Source: Rhizosphaericola sp047606825 (GTDB lineage Bacteria; Bacteroidota; Bacteroidia; Chitinophagales; Chitinophagaceae). From it: 64,000 bases of DNA. Positions 52,635 to 61,289 of the stretch are shown piece by piece; within the stretch, counting starts at the first letter, position 1; each line of letters opens with the position of its first letter. The position numbers and the translations under genes were made by a program. The stretch is from positions 62,001 to 126,000 of the forward strand of contig JASGDY010000089.1 in the NCBI GenBank assembly GCA_047606825.1, given 5' to 3'. The notes beneath the pieces are model-generated. The model worked only from the letters and a program-made list of their open reading frames with translations, was not told the DNA's origin and searched no databases.

Positions 52635-53567
52635 ATGAAAAATTATTATTTGCTTATCATTTGTTTGCTGGCCACGGGTTTGCGCTCACATGGTCAGCAG
52701 ATTTCGGATACCTCGTTTACGCCTCAAATATCTCGGCCGGCTTATCCAACAGGAAAGGGGGCTGTCATTGCTATTGATGAGGGACATCATAATTTCCACA
52801 CACTTGATGGTCGGTACCTGACCCTCGCCAAGTTGCTGCGACAGGATGGATATATTGTACGGAAATATGAAGGACTGCTGGATAAGGATAAATTAAAGCA
52901 GGTAGATATTTTGATCATTTCCAATTCCCTGAACGAGCGCAATGCCATAGGCAATAACTGGTCCCTTCCAACTCCTTCTGCCTTTTCCAAGGAAGAAATC
53001 GAAGTCGTTAATAACTGGGTAAAAAATGGTGGTCGATTGTTACTTGTCGCAGACCACATGCCCTTTCCGGGGGCAGCGCACGGCCTTGCGGCATCATTCG
53101 GCATTGATTTCCAGAATGTTTTTGCTACGGACAAGAGAAAGCGGCGTTTGGATTATTTTACCAGAGAGGAAGGAACCTTAAAGGATGCCCCGCTTACGAA
53201 AGGTTTGGACAGTATTGTAACATTTGGCGGATCCGCCTTTTCCATTACCGCAAAATCATATACTCCCGTAATCGTATTCGATGATAATTACCAACTCGTT
53301 TATCAGGATACCGCACGTGTTTTCAATAAAAATACGATTATTAAACCCGCAACTGGATGGTTGCAGCTTGCTTATCTGCAATATGGTAAGGGCCGGATCG
53401 CGGTCTCGGGCGAAGCAGCTATGTTTTCGGCACAGATTGTCGTAAGGCAAAACAACTGGCCGATGGGGTTTAATAACCCCGGAGCCCGCAACAATGTCCC
53501 TTTTATCCGAAATCTGTTTGGTTGGTTGGGTAGTGGTATCCCGCATCCTGCAACACCTTTGGAATAA
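52635..53567 (+). CDS. exported DUF4350-like protein
   Basis: A 310-aa protein with a signal peptide (MKNYYLLIICLLATGLRSHG). The body resembles DUF4350/GldG-type domains with a class I amidotransferase-like alpha/beta fold: VIAIDEGHHNFHTLDGRY, then VDILIISNSLNE and VKNGGRLLLVADHMPFPG. A catalytic triad is not evident. It may bind rather than cleave a ligand. Role in the PUL unknown. Confidence 0.65.
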   Translation: MKNYYLLIICLLATGLRSHGQQISDTSFTPQISRPAYPTGKGAVIAIDEGHHNFHTLDGRYLTLAKLLRQDGYIVRKYEGLLDKDKLKQVDILIISNSLNERNAIGNNWSLPTPSAFSKEEIEVVNNWVKNGGRLLLVADHMPFPGAAHGLAASFGIDFQNVFATDKRKRRLDYFTREEGTLKDAPLTKGLDSIVTFGGSAFSITAKSYTPVIVFDDNYQLVYQDTARVFNKNTIIKPATGWLQLAYLQYGKGRIAVSGEAAMFSAQIVVRQNNWPMGFNNPGARNNVPFIRNLFGWLGSGIPHPATPLE

Positions 53568-53671
53568 GGTTCTTTTTTTCCGCATGGTACAAAATGGGAA
53601 ATCGTTTGCAGGGGAAATATCTTATCATGGTCAGTCTTGTTTAGGGATATCACAATTTTAAATGAGGTAAA

Positions 53672-55609
53672 ATGAATAAAACCACACTATCAATGGCTCT
53701 GCTACAGAAACAAGGACGCAGATATATACTGCGGAACTTATTTTTTGTATTTTTTTCAGCGTTGCCGTACTTACTGCCATTTCTTTCCCATGCACAACAG
53801 AAAGACCGCCCCAATATTCTGTGGATTGTCAGTGAAGACAACAATCCCTTTTTGGGCTGTTACGGGGATACTTATGCCCATACGCCCCATATCGATGCGC
53901 TGGCTCGCAACAGTATCCTTTATCTGAATGCTTTTTCTGCCGCGCCTGTGTGCGCACCGTCAAGGTATACGCTTGCCACCGGAACCTATCCGCCTACCTA
54001 CGGCACAGAAAACATGCGCAGCCAGTATCCCGTACCCTCCTTTGTCCATCTTTTTCCCCATTACCTGAAAGAAGCGGGTTACTATACAACCAACAATAGC
54101 AAAAAGGATTACAATACGGTGGACCAACCCGAAGTGTGGGACGAATCGAGCAGTAAGGCCACCTTTCTGAACCGGAAACCCGGCCAGCCTTTTTTTGCCA
54201 TGTTCACGATATTTACGACACATGAAAGTTCCATCATAGATCCAGATTTATGGCAAAAATCCCAGCCGTCGGTCCGTAATGGCAACTTGTCGTCCGGTCG
54301 GCCACTCGTGCATGATCCGGAAAAAGCTCCCATACCGCCTTATCTGCCCAAAATACCTGAGATGAAACATGACTGGGCATTGTATTACGACCGGATTACG
54401 GCGATGGATGAACAGGTGGGGCAGCTATTGCACCAACTGGATAGCCTGGGATTGGCAGAAAATACGATTGTGTTTTATTTTGCCGACAACGGCGGCGTGC
54501 TGGGGCGTAGCAAAAGATATTTATATGAATCGGGCCTACACGTGCCGCTTTTGATCCATTTCCCCCCAAAATACCGATACCTGGCTCCCTATACTGCGGG
54601 AACCCGCACGGATCAGGTTGTTTCCTTTATCGACTTTGTACCTACTGTGCTGGACCTGGCGGGGTTGAAGCGGCCTGAATACTTACAGGGAAAGTCACTC
54701 GTCGCAAAAGACAGAACGCATACCGAGGATACCATCGCCTTTGGCTTTCGCAACAGGATGGATGAACGTTACGACCTGTCACGCACGATCAGGACAAAGG
54801 ATTTCCGGTACATCCGGAATTTCCAGCCCTATCGTATTTATGCGCAGAATGTCCAGTATCTGTGGCTGATCCGCTCAATAAGGGCATGGGAAAAGGAATA
54901 CAAAGCGGGAAAGCTCGATGAAATACAATCCAGGTATTTCAGGGAGAAACCTACCGAAGAATTGTACGATGTACGCAATGATCCGGACAATATTCACAAT
55001 CTGGCTACCGATCCGGCTTACCGGTCCGTACTCCAACAGCTGAGGAAAAAGAACCATGACCTGCTCCTACAGATCAATGATGCCGGTTTTATCCCGGAAG
55101 CAGATGTATATGAAATTACCAGGACGCAGACTATTTATGATTATGCACGTTCCGGTAAGTATGATATACGGAAGGTACTTCCGGTCGCGGAAAAGGCTTC
55201 TGAGCGCAACAAGGCCGAGCTGCCTTATCTAGTCTCCAAAGCGCGGGATGCTGACCCTGTGGTACGTTACTGGGCTGCGATCGGGTTACTGGCACTCGGA
55301 AAGGATGCTGATGTCGCGGCGGGTACGTTGAAAACACTTTTGTCCGATGAGAAAAAGTCCGTCCGCGTAGTGGCAGCCGAGGCATTGTACAGACTGGGGA
55401 ACCGTACAGACGGTCTTGAAAGTCTGTATCGCTATGCAGACGATGCAGCGGTAATGGTACGGGTGCAGGCGCTGAATGCCTTGCAGGATGCACCTTCTGC
55501 CGACCTTCTGCCACTTCGTCAGGTGCTGGAAAAGATTGTCGGCAACAAGGTTTCGGAATACGATGTCAAAGCAGCAAAGTATCTACTGGAAAAAATGGAA
55601 GATCATTGA
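53672..55609 (+). CDS. sulfatase of the N-sulfatase-like group with HEAT repeats
   Basis: A 645-aa exported sulfatase. The metal motif NILWIVSEDNNPFLGCYGD is of the heparan-N-sulfatase-like (S1_8-type) branch, and the formylglycine site is VCAPSRYTLATG with Cys94. FADNGGVLGRSKRYLYESG follows. The C-terminal about 120 residues carry HEAT-like repeats (RYWAAIGLLALGKDADVAAG, VRVVAAEALYRLGN). The long N-terminus (about 40 residues) ends in a signal-like segment. N- versus O-sulfate specificity cannot be decided here. Confidence 0.9.
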   Translation: MNKTTLSMALLQKQGRRYILRNLFFVFFSALPYLLPFLSHAQQKDRPNILWIVSEDNNPFLGCYGDTYAHTPHIDALARNSILYLNAFSAAPVCAPSRYTLATGTYPPTYGTENMRSQYPVPSFVHLFPHYLKEAGYYTTNNSKKDYNTVDQPEVWDESSSKATFLNRKPGQPFFAMFTIFTTHESSIIDPDLWQKSQPSVRNGNLSSGRPLVHDPEKAPIPPYLPKIPEMKHDWALYYDRITAMDEQVGQLLHQLDSLGLAENTIVFYFADNGGVLGRSKRYLYESGLHVPLLIHFPPKYRYLAPYTAGTRTDQVVSFIDFVPTVLDLAGLKRPEYLQGKSLVAKDRTHTEDTIAFGFRNRMDERYDLSRTIRTKDFRYIRNFQPYRIYAQNVQYLWLIRSIRAWEKEYKAGKLDEIQSRYFREKPTEELYDVRNDPDNIHNLATDPAYRSVLQQLRKKNHDLLLQINDAGFIPEADVYEITRTQTIYDYARSGKYDIRKVLPVAEKASERNKAELPYLVSKARDADPVVRYWAAIGLLALGKDADVAAGTLKTLLSDEKKSVRVVAAEALYRLGNRTDGLESLYRYADDAAVMVRVQALNALQDAPSADLLPLRQVLEKIVGNKVSEYDVKAAKYLLEKMEDH

Positions 55610-55753
55610 CCACGTAGGGCTGGCATATACCCCCGTTGCACTTCTGGCGGTATGATGGAAATGGATAAGATAAAAAACTTTAAAGATATGCCGAGGCACC
55701 TGTGTCTAACGGATGTTGGATTATCATTCTTAAATTTTACAATTTACAAAAAG

Positions 55754-57184
55754 ATGAAAAGAAGGAAAATTTTCAGATGGAAATGGATGGCCGTTGCTGG
55801 TCTGGTGTTATACTTCGGTGAGATAAGTGCGCAGCAGCAACGGCCCAATATTCTCTTTATTGCGGTGGATGACCTCAATAATGATTTGGGATGTTATGGT
55901 TCCCCGGTTGTGAAATCACCGCATATTGATGCATTGGCAAAGCGCGGTGTCCAGTTTCTTCATGCCTATACCCAGTTCCCGCTGTGCAGTCCGAGCCGGT
56001 CTTCCCTGTTGACCGGCCGCGTGCCCGATGTCACGGGTATCTATGAGCTGACAACGCACTTCCGGCAAAACCTGCCTGATGTGGTCACGCTTCCTCAGCT
56101 GTTCCGTCAAAACGGTTACCAGAGCATCCGTATCGGGAAAATCTTCCATTACGGAGTACCCGCCCAAATAGGTACCAACGGGCTGGATGACCCTGTTTCA
56201 TGGGACCGTGTGATCAATCCCAAAGGTCGGGATAAAACAGAGGAAGCCAAGGTTGTCAACCTCACACCGGACCGGGGGCTGGGGTCTGCACTTTCTTATT
56301 ATGAGGCCGATGGAACCGATGAGGAACAAACAGATGGGCTTATCGCCACACATGCCATTCAAGTGTTGACGGAGGAAAAACAAAAAGGAGACCCCTTTTT
56401 CCTGGCAGTGGGGTTTTTCCGGCCGCATACGCCCTATGTAGCCCCCAGAAAATATTTTGAACAGTACCCTGTTGACCAGATACCGTTGGCGCCACGGAAA
56501 GAGGATGACCTCGCCGACATACCGGATGCGGCATTGTTTACCCAACCGGCCAACTGGGGACTGTCCGATGACAAGTTGCGCCTGGCTAAAAGGGCTTATT
56601 ATGCCGCCATTTCCTTCATGGATGCGCAGGTGGGTCGTGTCGTGCAGGCGCTCGACAGCTTGGGGCTGTCCGATAATACCATTATCGTCTTGTGGAGTGA
56701 CCACGGTTATAATCTGGGCGAACACGGCCAATGGATGAAACAGAGCCTCTTTGAAAAATCGGCAAAAGTACCACTGATTTTTGCGGTACCTGGCTTTGTA
56801 AAGGGAAAATCCGTTCGCACGCCTGTCGAATTGCTGGATATTTATCCTACCCTGGCCGAGCTGGCGCATCTGCAAACGGTAACGCCTGTTGACGGTAAAA
56901 GCCTGGTACCGCTGCTGAACCATCCGGGGATGAAATGGGATCGTCCCGCTTACACCCAGGTAAAGCGGAAAAACCTTATGGGACGTTCCGTGCGTACCTC
57001 CGAATGGCGCTATACAGAATGGGATGAAGACGGAAAGGCTGGTAAGGAACTCTATGACGAAATCCATGATCCTGACGAATTTAACAACCTGGCAGGAGAC
57101 CGGAAATACCGCAAACGTATTTCCCTGTTGGCCCGCTTGCTGCATGATGGCTTCCAGGAAGGAAAATCGGCTTCCCCCAACTAA
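55754..57184 (+). CDS. iduronate-2-sulfatase-like sulfatase
   Basis: A 476-aa exported S1 sulfatase. Metal motif NILFIAVDDLNNDLGCYGS, modification site LCSPSRSSLLTG with Cys78, the IGKIFHYG lysine/histidine block and LWSDHGYNLGEHGQW with the C-terminal metal ligands. This pattern is of the S1_7-type group. The ATG at 55754 starts a signal peptide (ending GEISAQQ); the frame's upstream 34 codons have none. Confidence 0.92.
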   Translation: MKRRKIFRWKWMAVAGLVLYFGEISAQQQRPNILFIAVDDLNNDLGCYGSPVVKSPHIDALAKRGVQFLHAYTQFPLCSPSRSSLLTGRVPDVTGIYELTTHFRQNLPDVVTLPQLFRQNGYQSIRIGKIFHYGVPAQIGTNGLDDPVSWDRVINPKGRDKTEEAKVVNLTPDRGLGSALSYYEADGTDEEQTDGLIATHAIQVLTEEKQKGDPFFLAVGFFRPHTPYVAPRKYFEQYPVDQIPLAPRKEDDLADIPDAALFTQPANWGLSDDKLRLAKRAYYAAISFMDAQVGRVVQALDSLGLSDNTIIVLWSDHGYNLGEHGQWMKQSLFEKSAKVPLIFAVPGFVKGKSVRTPVELLDIYPTLAELAHLQTVTPVDGKSLVPLLNHPGMKWDRPAYTQVKRKNLMGRSVRTSEWRYTEWDEDGKAGKELYDEIHDPDEFNNLAGDRKYRKRISLLARLLHDGFQEGKSASPN

Positions 57185-57195
57185 AAAAAGAAACA

Positions 57196-57381
57196 ATGTC
57201 ACAGATGAAAAATTTTGTTTGCACACTCATGGTTCTGTCCGTGGCTGTAATGCGGTTACAGGCACAAGGGAACGTAGTTAGGTAGGACAGGTATAATATC
57301 ATCCTGATATATTCCGACGATGTGGATTCCTCTACCAGGATATATAGCGTAAAACAACCCTGTTCAAAAATCGGAAAGTAA
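57196..57381 (+). pseudogene. decayed sulfatase N-terminus
   Basis: One reading frame runs from a signal peptide (KNFVCTLMVLSVAVMRLQAQ), meets a TAG at 57280-57282, and continues in the same frame with YNIILIYSDDVDSSTR, the sulfatase metal motif (xNIILIxSDDxG). It then ends in a stop after about 60 codons. A nonsense mutation plus a large deletion have left only the first strand of a sulfatase. It lies between two intact paralogues. Confidence 0.6.
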
Positions 57382-57423
57382 AACAGCGTATTAAATGCAG
57401 TAATCAATTAAACTTACAATATT

Positions 57424-58818
57424 ATGTTGCGTCACGCAGTTCTAAAAAAAGTATTGGCAACAGCCATATTATTAATCTCGTGCGCCGCTTCTGCGTCAGC
57501 GCAGCAACAGGATGACAGGCCCAACGTGCTGTTTATAGCGGTTGATGATTTAAACGACTGGGTAGGTCCTTTTGGCGGTTACAAAGGAGTCATAACCCCG
57601 AACCTTGATAAACTTGCAGCCGGCAGCGAAATATTTACACGGGCATACTGTTCGGCGCCCTCCTGTAATCCGTCGAGGGCAAGCCTTTTAACGGGTGTAA
57701 GACCTTCCACGTCGGGTGTCTATTTAAACGAGCAGCCCTGGCGACCGGTACTTAAAGATGCGGTGACCATTCCGCAATATTTTACCCGAAACGGATATGA
57801 TGTGGAAGGGATCGGTAAAATATTTCATGACAGCTATAACGATACCGCATCATGGCCCGTATATTTCAAAGTCGTGAAATCGCCCGCACCAGCCAATGCC
57901 CCTGTAAAGGGTAAAGGTAATTTTGACTGGAGTCCGGTAGATGTAGCTAACGAACAAATGGGTGATTATAAAAATGTAGACCATGCGATAGACTTTTTTA
58001 AAGCAGACCGCGATAAACCGTTTTTTTTAGCCGTTGGATTTACAAGGCCGCATTTACCGTGGTATGTGCCTCGGAAATATTTTGATCTCTATCCCTTGGA
58101 TAAAATACAATTGCCGGCAGTTATTAATAACGACCTGGATGATATTCCCCCGGCCGGGGTTAAAATTGCGAGACGCGCCAACGATCACGAGTTCATAGTC
58201 GCCAATGGCCAATGGAAGAATGCAGTACAGGGTTACCTGGCCAGTATTACGTTTGCTGACGAACAGATCGGGCGTTTGCTGGATGCCTTGGCAGCAAGTA
58301 AATATGCCGACAATACCATTGTTGTTTTATGGGGCGACCATGGATGGAGCCTGGGTCAGAAAGAACACTGGCGTAAGTTCGCGTTATGGGAAGAAACTAC
58401 AAGGGTGCCCCTGTTTATCAAAGTGCCCGGAGTTACTAAAAACAGAAGCCGGTCCTCCCGCACTGTTAATTTGATGGATCTGTATCCGACACTGATCGAT
58501 TTATGTAGGCTGCCTACCAAAAGCGGTATAGAAGGCAGGAGCCTGGTGCCACTGTTAAACAATCCTGGTTTAAAGTGGGATTATCCATCGGTTTCTACAT
58601 GGGGTTATAAAAATCACGCGGTACGCTCTGAACGGTGGCGTTATATAAAATACGCTGATGGCAGTGAGGAGTTGTACGATCATGATAATGATCCGCACGA
58701 ATGGAAAAATCTGGCGAAAGATTCAAAGTATTCCTCCGTAAAAAACGAACTGGCTAAATGGCTGCCAAAAGTAAATGCTCTGGACGCTCCCCGGAAAAAA
58801 GGAGCCGGAGGAGAATAA
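57424..58818 (+). CDS. iduronate-2-sulfatase-like sulfatase (second)
   Basis: A 464-aa exported S1 sulfatase. Signal peptide (about 1-26), metal motif VLFIAVDDLNDWVGPFGG, modification site SCNPSRASLLTG with Cys81, GIGKIFHDSYND and LWGDHGWSLGQKEHWRKF. It is related to the preceding one but clearly diverged, so probably different positional specificity. Last gene of the PUL as seen. Confidence 0.93.
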   Translation: MLRHAVLKKVLATAILLISCAASASAQQQDDRPNVLFIAVDDLNDWVGPFGGYKGVITPNLDKLAAGSEIFTRAYCSAPSCNPSRASLLTGVRPSTSGVYLNEQPWRPVLKDAVTIPQYFTRNGYDVEGIGKIFHDSYNDTASWPVYFKVVKSPAPANAPVKGKGNFDWSPVDVANEQMGDYKNVDHAIDFFKADRDKPFFLAVGFTRPHLPWYVPRKYFDLYPLDKIQLPAVINNDLDDIPPAGVKIARRANDHEFIVANGQWKNAVQGYLASITFADEQIGRLLDALAASKYADNTIVVLWGDHGWSLGQKEHWRKFALWEETTRVPLFIKVPGVTKNRSRSSRTVNLMDLYPTLIDLCRLPTKSGIEGRSLVPLLNNPGLKWDYPSVSTWGYKNHAVRSERWRYIKYADGSEELYDHDNDPHEWKNLAKDSKYSSVKNELAKWLPKVNALDAPRKKGAGGE

Positions 58819-58924
58819 GAGGCTGTTTAAGTTAATTGTGGAAAAAGTATTATGGGATAAAATATGCACGTCAGCCGCCATAACGCCAAACCGATGTTAC
58901 AGGCAGTGTTTTGTCAATCCGTTG

Positions 58925-59665
58925 TTACCAAGGAATTTCGCCTATTTCGGGATTGGTTTCTTCGCAAAAGAATTTTCCTGTAACTCCGTCATTGCCGATT
59001 AAAGCATACTTTACAATTCTTTTTCCGGCATCTTCAACACTTCCTGTTCCACGATTACCATTAAAGTCGGTTTGGGTAAAACCCGGACTTACCGCATTGA
59101 TTTTGAAATTCGTGTCTTTCAATTCATACGCCAAATTTACGGCATACATATTCAAAGCCGCTTTGGAAGAATGATAAACCGCCCCTTTGAAATTGTAGTA
59201 TTTGTAGGTCGGGTCGCTTGCCAAAGTGATGGAACCTTGACTTGAACTGACCATTACAATTCTCGGCTCGTTTGATTTTTGCAACAAATCAAAAAACGCC
59301 TGTGTAACTCTCACTACGCCAAAAACATTTGTGTCATACACTTTTTTGAATTGCTCTTCCACACTTGCACCAAGTGCCGATTGCGGCATACCTCCCGAAA
59401 TTCCCGAATTGTTTATCAGAACGTCCAGCACATCTGTTTTTTTGCCGATTTCCAAACGAGCGTTTTTTACAGAATTGTCATCGGTTACATCAATCTGAAC
59501 GGCTTCTACATTGCTCAATCCTTCGGATTTTAGTTGTTCTGCTGCTTTTTGTCCGTTGTCTAAATTTCGGCTTCCGAGATACACATAAAAACCTTTTTGC
59601 AACAGTTGTCTTGCAACTTCAAATCCGATACTCTTATTTGCTCCTGTGATAAATGCTTTTTTCAT
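58925..59665 (-). CDS. short-chain dehydrogenase/reductase
   Basis: NAD(P)-dependent oxidoreductase of 246 aa. Cofactor loop FITGANKSIGFEVARQL, the NNSGISGG block and the active-site Tyr/Lys in AVYHSSKAALN (YxxxK). The substrate is unknown. It lies 80 nt downstream of the Crp-like regulator gene on the same strand, and a 20-bp motif shared with that regulator's own upstream region sits in the gap. Confidence 0.88.
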   Translation of the reverse strand: MKKAFITGANKSIGFEVARQLLQKGFYVYLGSRNLDNGQKAAEQLKSEGLSNVEAVQIDVTDDNSVKNARLEIGKKTDVLDVLINNSGISGGMPQSALGASVEEQFKKVYDTNVFGVVRVTQAFFDLLQKSNEPRIVMVSSSQGSITLASDPTYKYYNFKGAVYHSSKAALNMYAVNLAYELKDTNFKINAVSPGFTQTDFNGNRGTGSVEDAGKRIVKYALIGNDGVTGKFFCEETNPEIGEIPW

Positions 59666-59721
59666 TTTTTGTTAATATAAAATTTTACATTGCAAAGTTG
59701 CTACAACAAAAAACGAAATCG

Positions 59722-59741
59722 TTTAACATTTGGTAAAAAGT
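59722..59741 (-). promoter_or_regulatory. shared 20-bp motif upstream of the SDR gene
   Basis: TTTAACATTTGGTAAAAAGT (as written on the + strand) recurs exactly at 60340-60359. Here it ends 4 nt short of the regulator stop and 57 nt before the SDR start. A probable operator for the adjacent Crp/Fnr-type regulator. Confidence 0.6.
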
Positions 59742-59745
59742 TATT

Positions 59746-60306
59746 TTAGCGGATGTTTTTTCTAATTCTGCTCAATGATTGTTGCGTCACTCCCAAATAA
59801 GAAGCGATGTAAGAAAGCGGAACACGATTGGCAAGTGTCGGAAAATTTTCCAAAAATGTCAGATAACGGGTTGTGGCATCTTCCGAAATCAAAGCACTTC
59901 TTCTGTTCAGCTTTTCCATCATTCCTTTCTGGCGTATTTTATTTGTGATGTTTTCCCAATCGACAATGGTATTTAAAAGTTCGTTCCATTCTTTCGGAGA
60001 AAAAACAATCAGTTTACAATCTGTAACCGCCTGTATGTATTCCGTCATCAGTTCGCCTTTGTAAGGATTTGCGAATAAATGATTTTCGCTCATAAAATAT
60101 TTTGTGATTTCTTCGCCTTTGTTGTTGTAATAACAAATACGCAAAACGCCCTCCAAAATAAAAATGACTTCATTAAATATTTTCCCTGCTTCTACCAAGT
60201 AACCGTCTTTTTTGAGTTTCAATTCGGTTGCTCTACTTGTAATCAAGTCTATTTGCTGTTGGTTCAGGTTTCCGAATTGCAATAAATAATTTATCAGTTC
60301 TTTCAT
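59746..60306 (-). CDS. Crp/Fnr-family transcriptional regulator
   Basis: A 186-aa regulator. The cyclic-nucleotide-binding-like barrel covers about 20-120 (GYLVEAGKIFNEVIFILEGV) and the helix-turn-helix is at the end (RVPLSYIASYLGVTQQSLSR). No Fnr iron-sulfur cysteines are present. The operator-like 20-mer lies 34-53 nt upstream of its own start, so autoregulation is likely. TAACTTTG, a good -7 box, lies between it and the ATG. Confidence 0.87.
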   Translation of the reverse strand: MKELINYLLQFGNLNQQQIDLITSRATELKLKKDGYLVEAGKIFNEVIFILEGVLRICYYNNKGEEITKYFMSENHLFANPYKGELMTEYIQAVTDCKLIVFSPKEWNELLNTIVDWENITNKIRQKGMMEKLNRRSALISEDATTRYLTFLENFPTLANRVPLSYIASYLGVTQQSLSRIRKNIR

Positions 60307-60339
60307 TGGTGCAAAGTTAGCAAACGGTGTTGGTTATGA

Positions 60340-60359
60340 TTTAACATTTGGTAAAAAGT
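60340..60359 (-). promoter_or_regulatory. shared 20-bp motif upstream of the Crp-like gene
   Basis: Exact copy of the motif at 59722-59741, here 34 nt before the regulator ATG. It would place a bound protein at or above the promoter box at about 60314-60321. Confidence 0.6.
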
Positions 60360-60433
60360 GTCGGACTGTCTTGTTAACCGTTACTGTCATGTTAGATGTT
60401 TGTCCGTCGGATAATTTTTTTCTAAAGGTCAGT

Positions 60434-60524
60434 GTTGGACTGTCCACCGCAAAAAAGTTGATGAAAGAACTGTCGCCAAAGTTTAGCACAAAGTCTGATG
60501 AAAGTTCGTCAAGGACAGTCCAAC
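60434..60524. repeat. 12-bp inverted repeat pair near the integrase remnant
   Basis: GTTGGACTGTCC (60434-60445) and GGACAGTCCAAC (60513-60524) are exact inverted copies 67 nt apart. They could be recombination or regulatory sites; no wider match is seen. Confidence 0.35.
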
Positions 60525-60569
60525 GATTACTTTTTCAAGTGTCAGGCTGTGTGGTCGTCTAACACCCAA

Positions 60570-61250
60570 ATATACGCAACTCCCCAAAATCTCCATATAA
60601 ATTTCGTAAAGCATGCCAAAATTAGTAGTTATTCGGAAAGTTTTGCCGCAGTTGCGTGTAACTTCCACCATTATGAACAGGTAACCGTCAAAAATATCTC
60701 TATTTCGTATCAAAAACAATTGGTGGCGGCAATCAAGTTTTGGTACAATGGCGTGTTGGGACGAAACTTACAGTTGGATTATCTTTATCCCGACCGTGGC
60801 GAGTTCAAAATCCCGAAAGTTTTTTCTCGGGATGATATCTAAAAAATGTTGGAAGCTTACAAAACCTAAAACACAATGCTATTCTGCCTACCATTTATTC
60901 TTGCGGGTTACGGTTTTCGGAACTTACCAATCTGTACATCCAAAGACATTGGCTCTTTCTTCAATGACCGTTAGGGTTCGGCAAGGCAAAGGAAACAGAG
61001 ATAGGGTAGTGGTGGTGCTGTCCGAAAAGCTGCTTGTATTGTTACGGGACTATTTTAGGGAATACAAGCCTAAACTATATCTTTTTGAAGGACAGTCGGG
61101 CGGTCAATATTCTGAACGAAGCGTGCAACAGTTTTTTAAACAGACACTTATCAAAGCCAAAATCAACAAAGAGGGTTCTGTGCGGCGAAACACAAAATCA
61201 AAGGCCTACTGGATACTTTGTAGGCGGTTGTTGTTATCCCTTTCCCAACT
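60570..61250 (+). pseudogene. broken tyrosine recombinase (phage-type integrase)
   Basis: Pieces in different frames give an N-terminal core-binding domain (SISYQKQLVAAIKFWYNGVL), the first catalytic arginine block (YSCGLRFSELTNLYI) and the following strand pair (VRVRQGKGNRDRVVVVLSEK). Stops and frameshifts separate them near 60842-60990. The sequence stops after SERSVQQFFKQTL, before the HxxR and the catalytic tyrosine. It is thus a dead, 3'-truncated integrase ending right at guaB. Confidence 0.8.
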
Positions 61251-61253
61251 TTT

Positions 61254-61286
61254 TTTGGATGGAATTGTTGGGCTGCCGTATCTTTG
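61254..61286 (+). promoter_or_regulatory. promoter of guaB
   Basis: TTTG (61254-61257), 21 nt, then TATCTTTG (61279-61286), identical in spacing to the leuA promoter. The box ends only 3 nt before the ATG at 61290, so transcription should begin at or within a base or two of the start codon. Confidence 0.72.
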
Positions 61287-61289
61287 CAC

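Noticed and set aside
56198..57226. 342-codon minus-strand frame
   Set aside because: Antisense of the iduronate-sulfatase-like gene.
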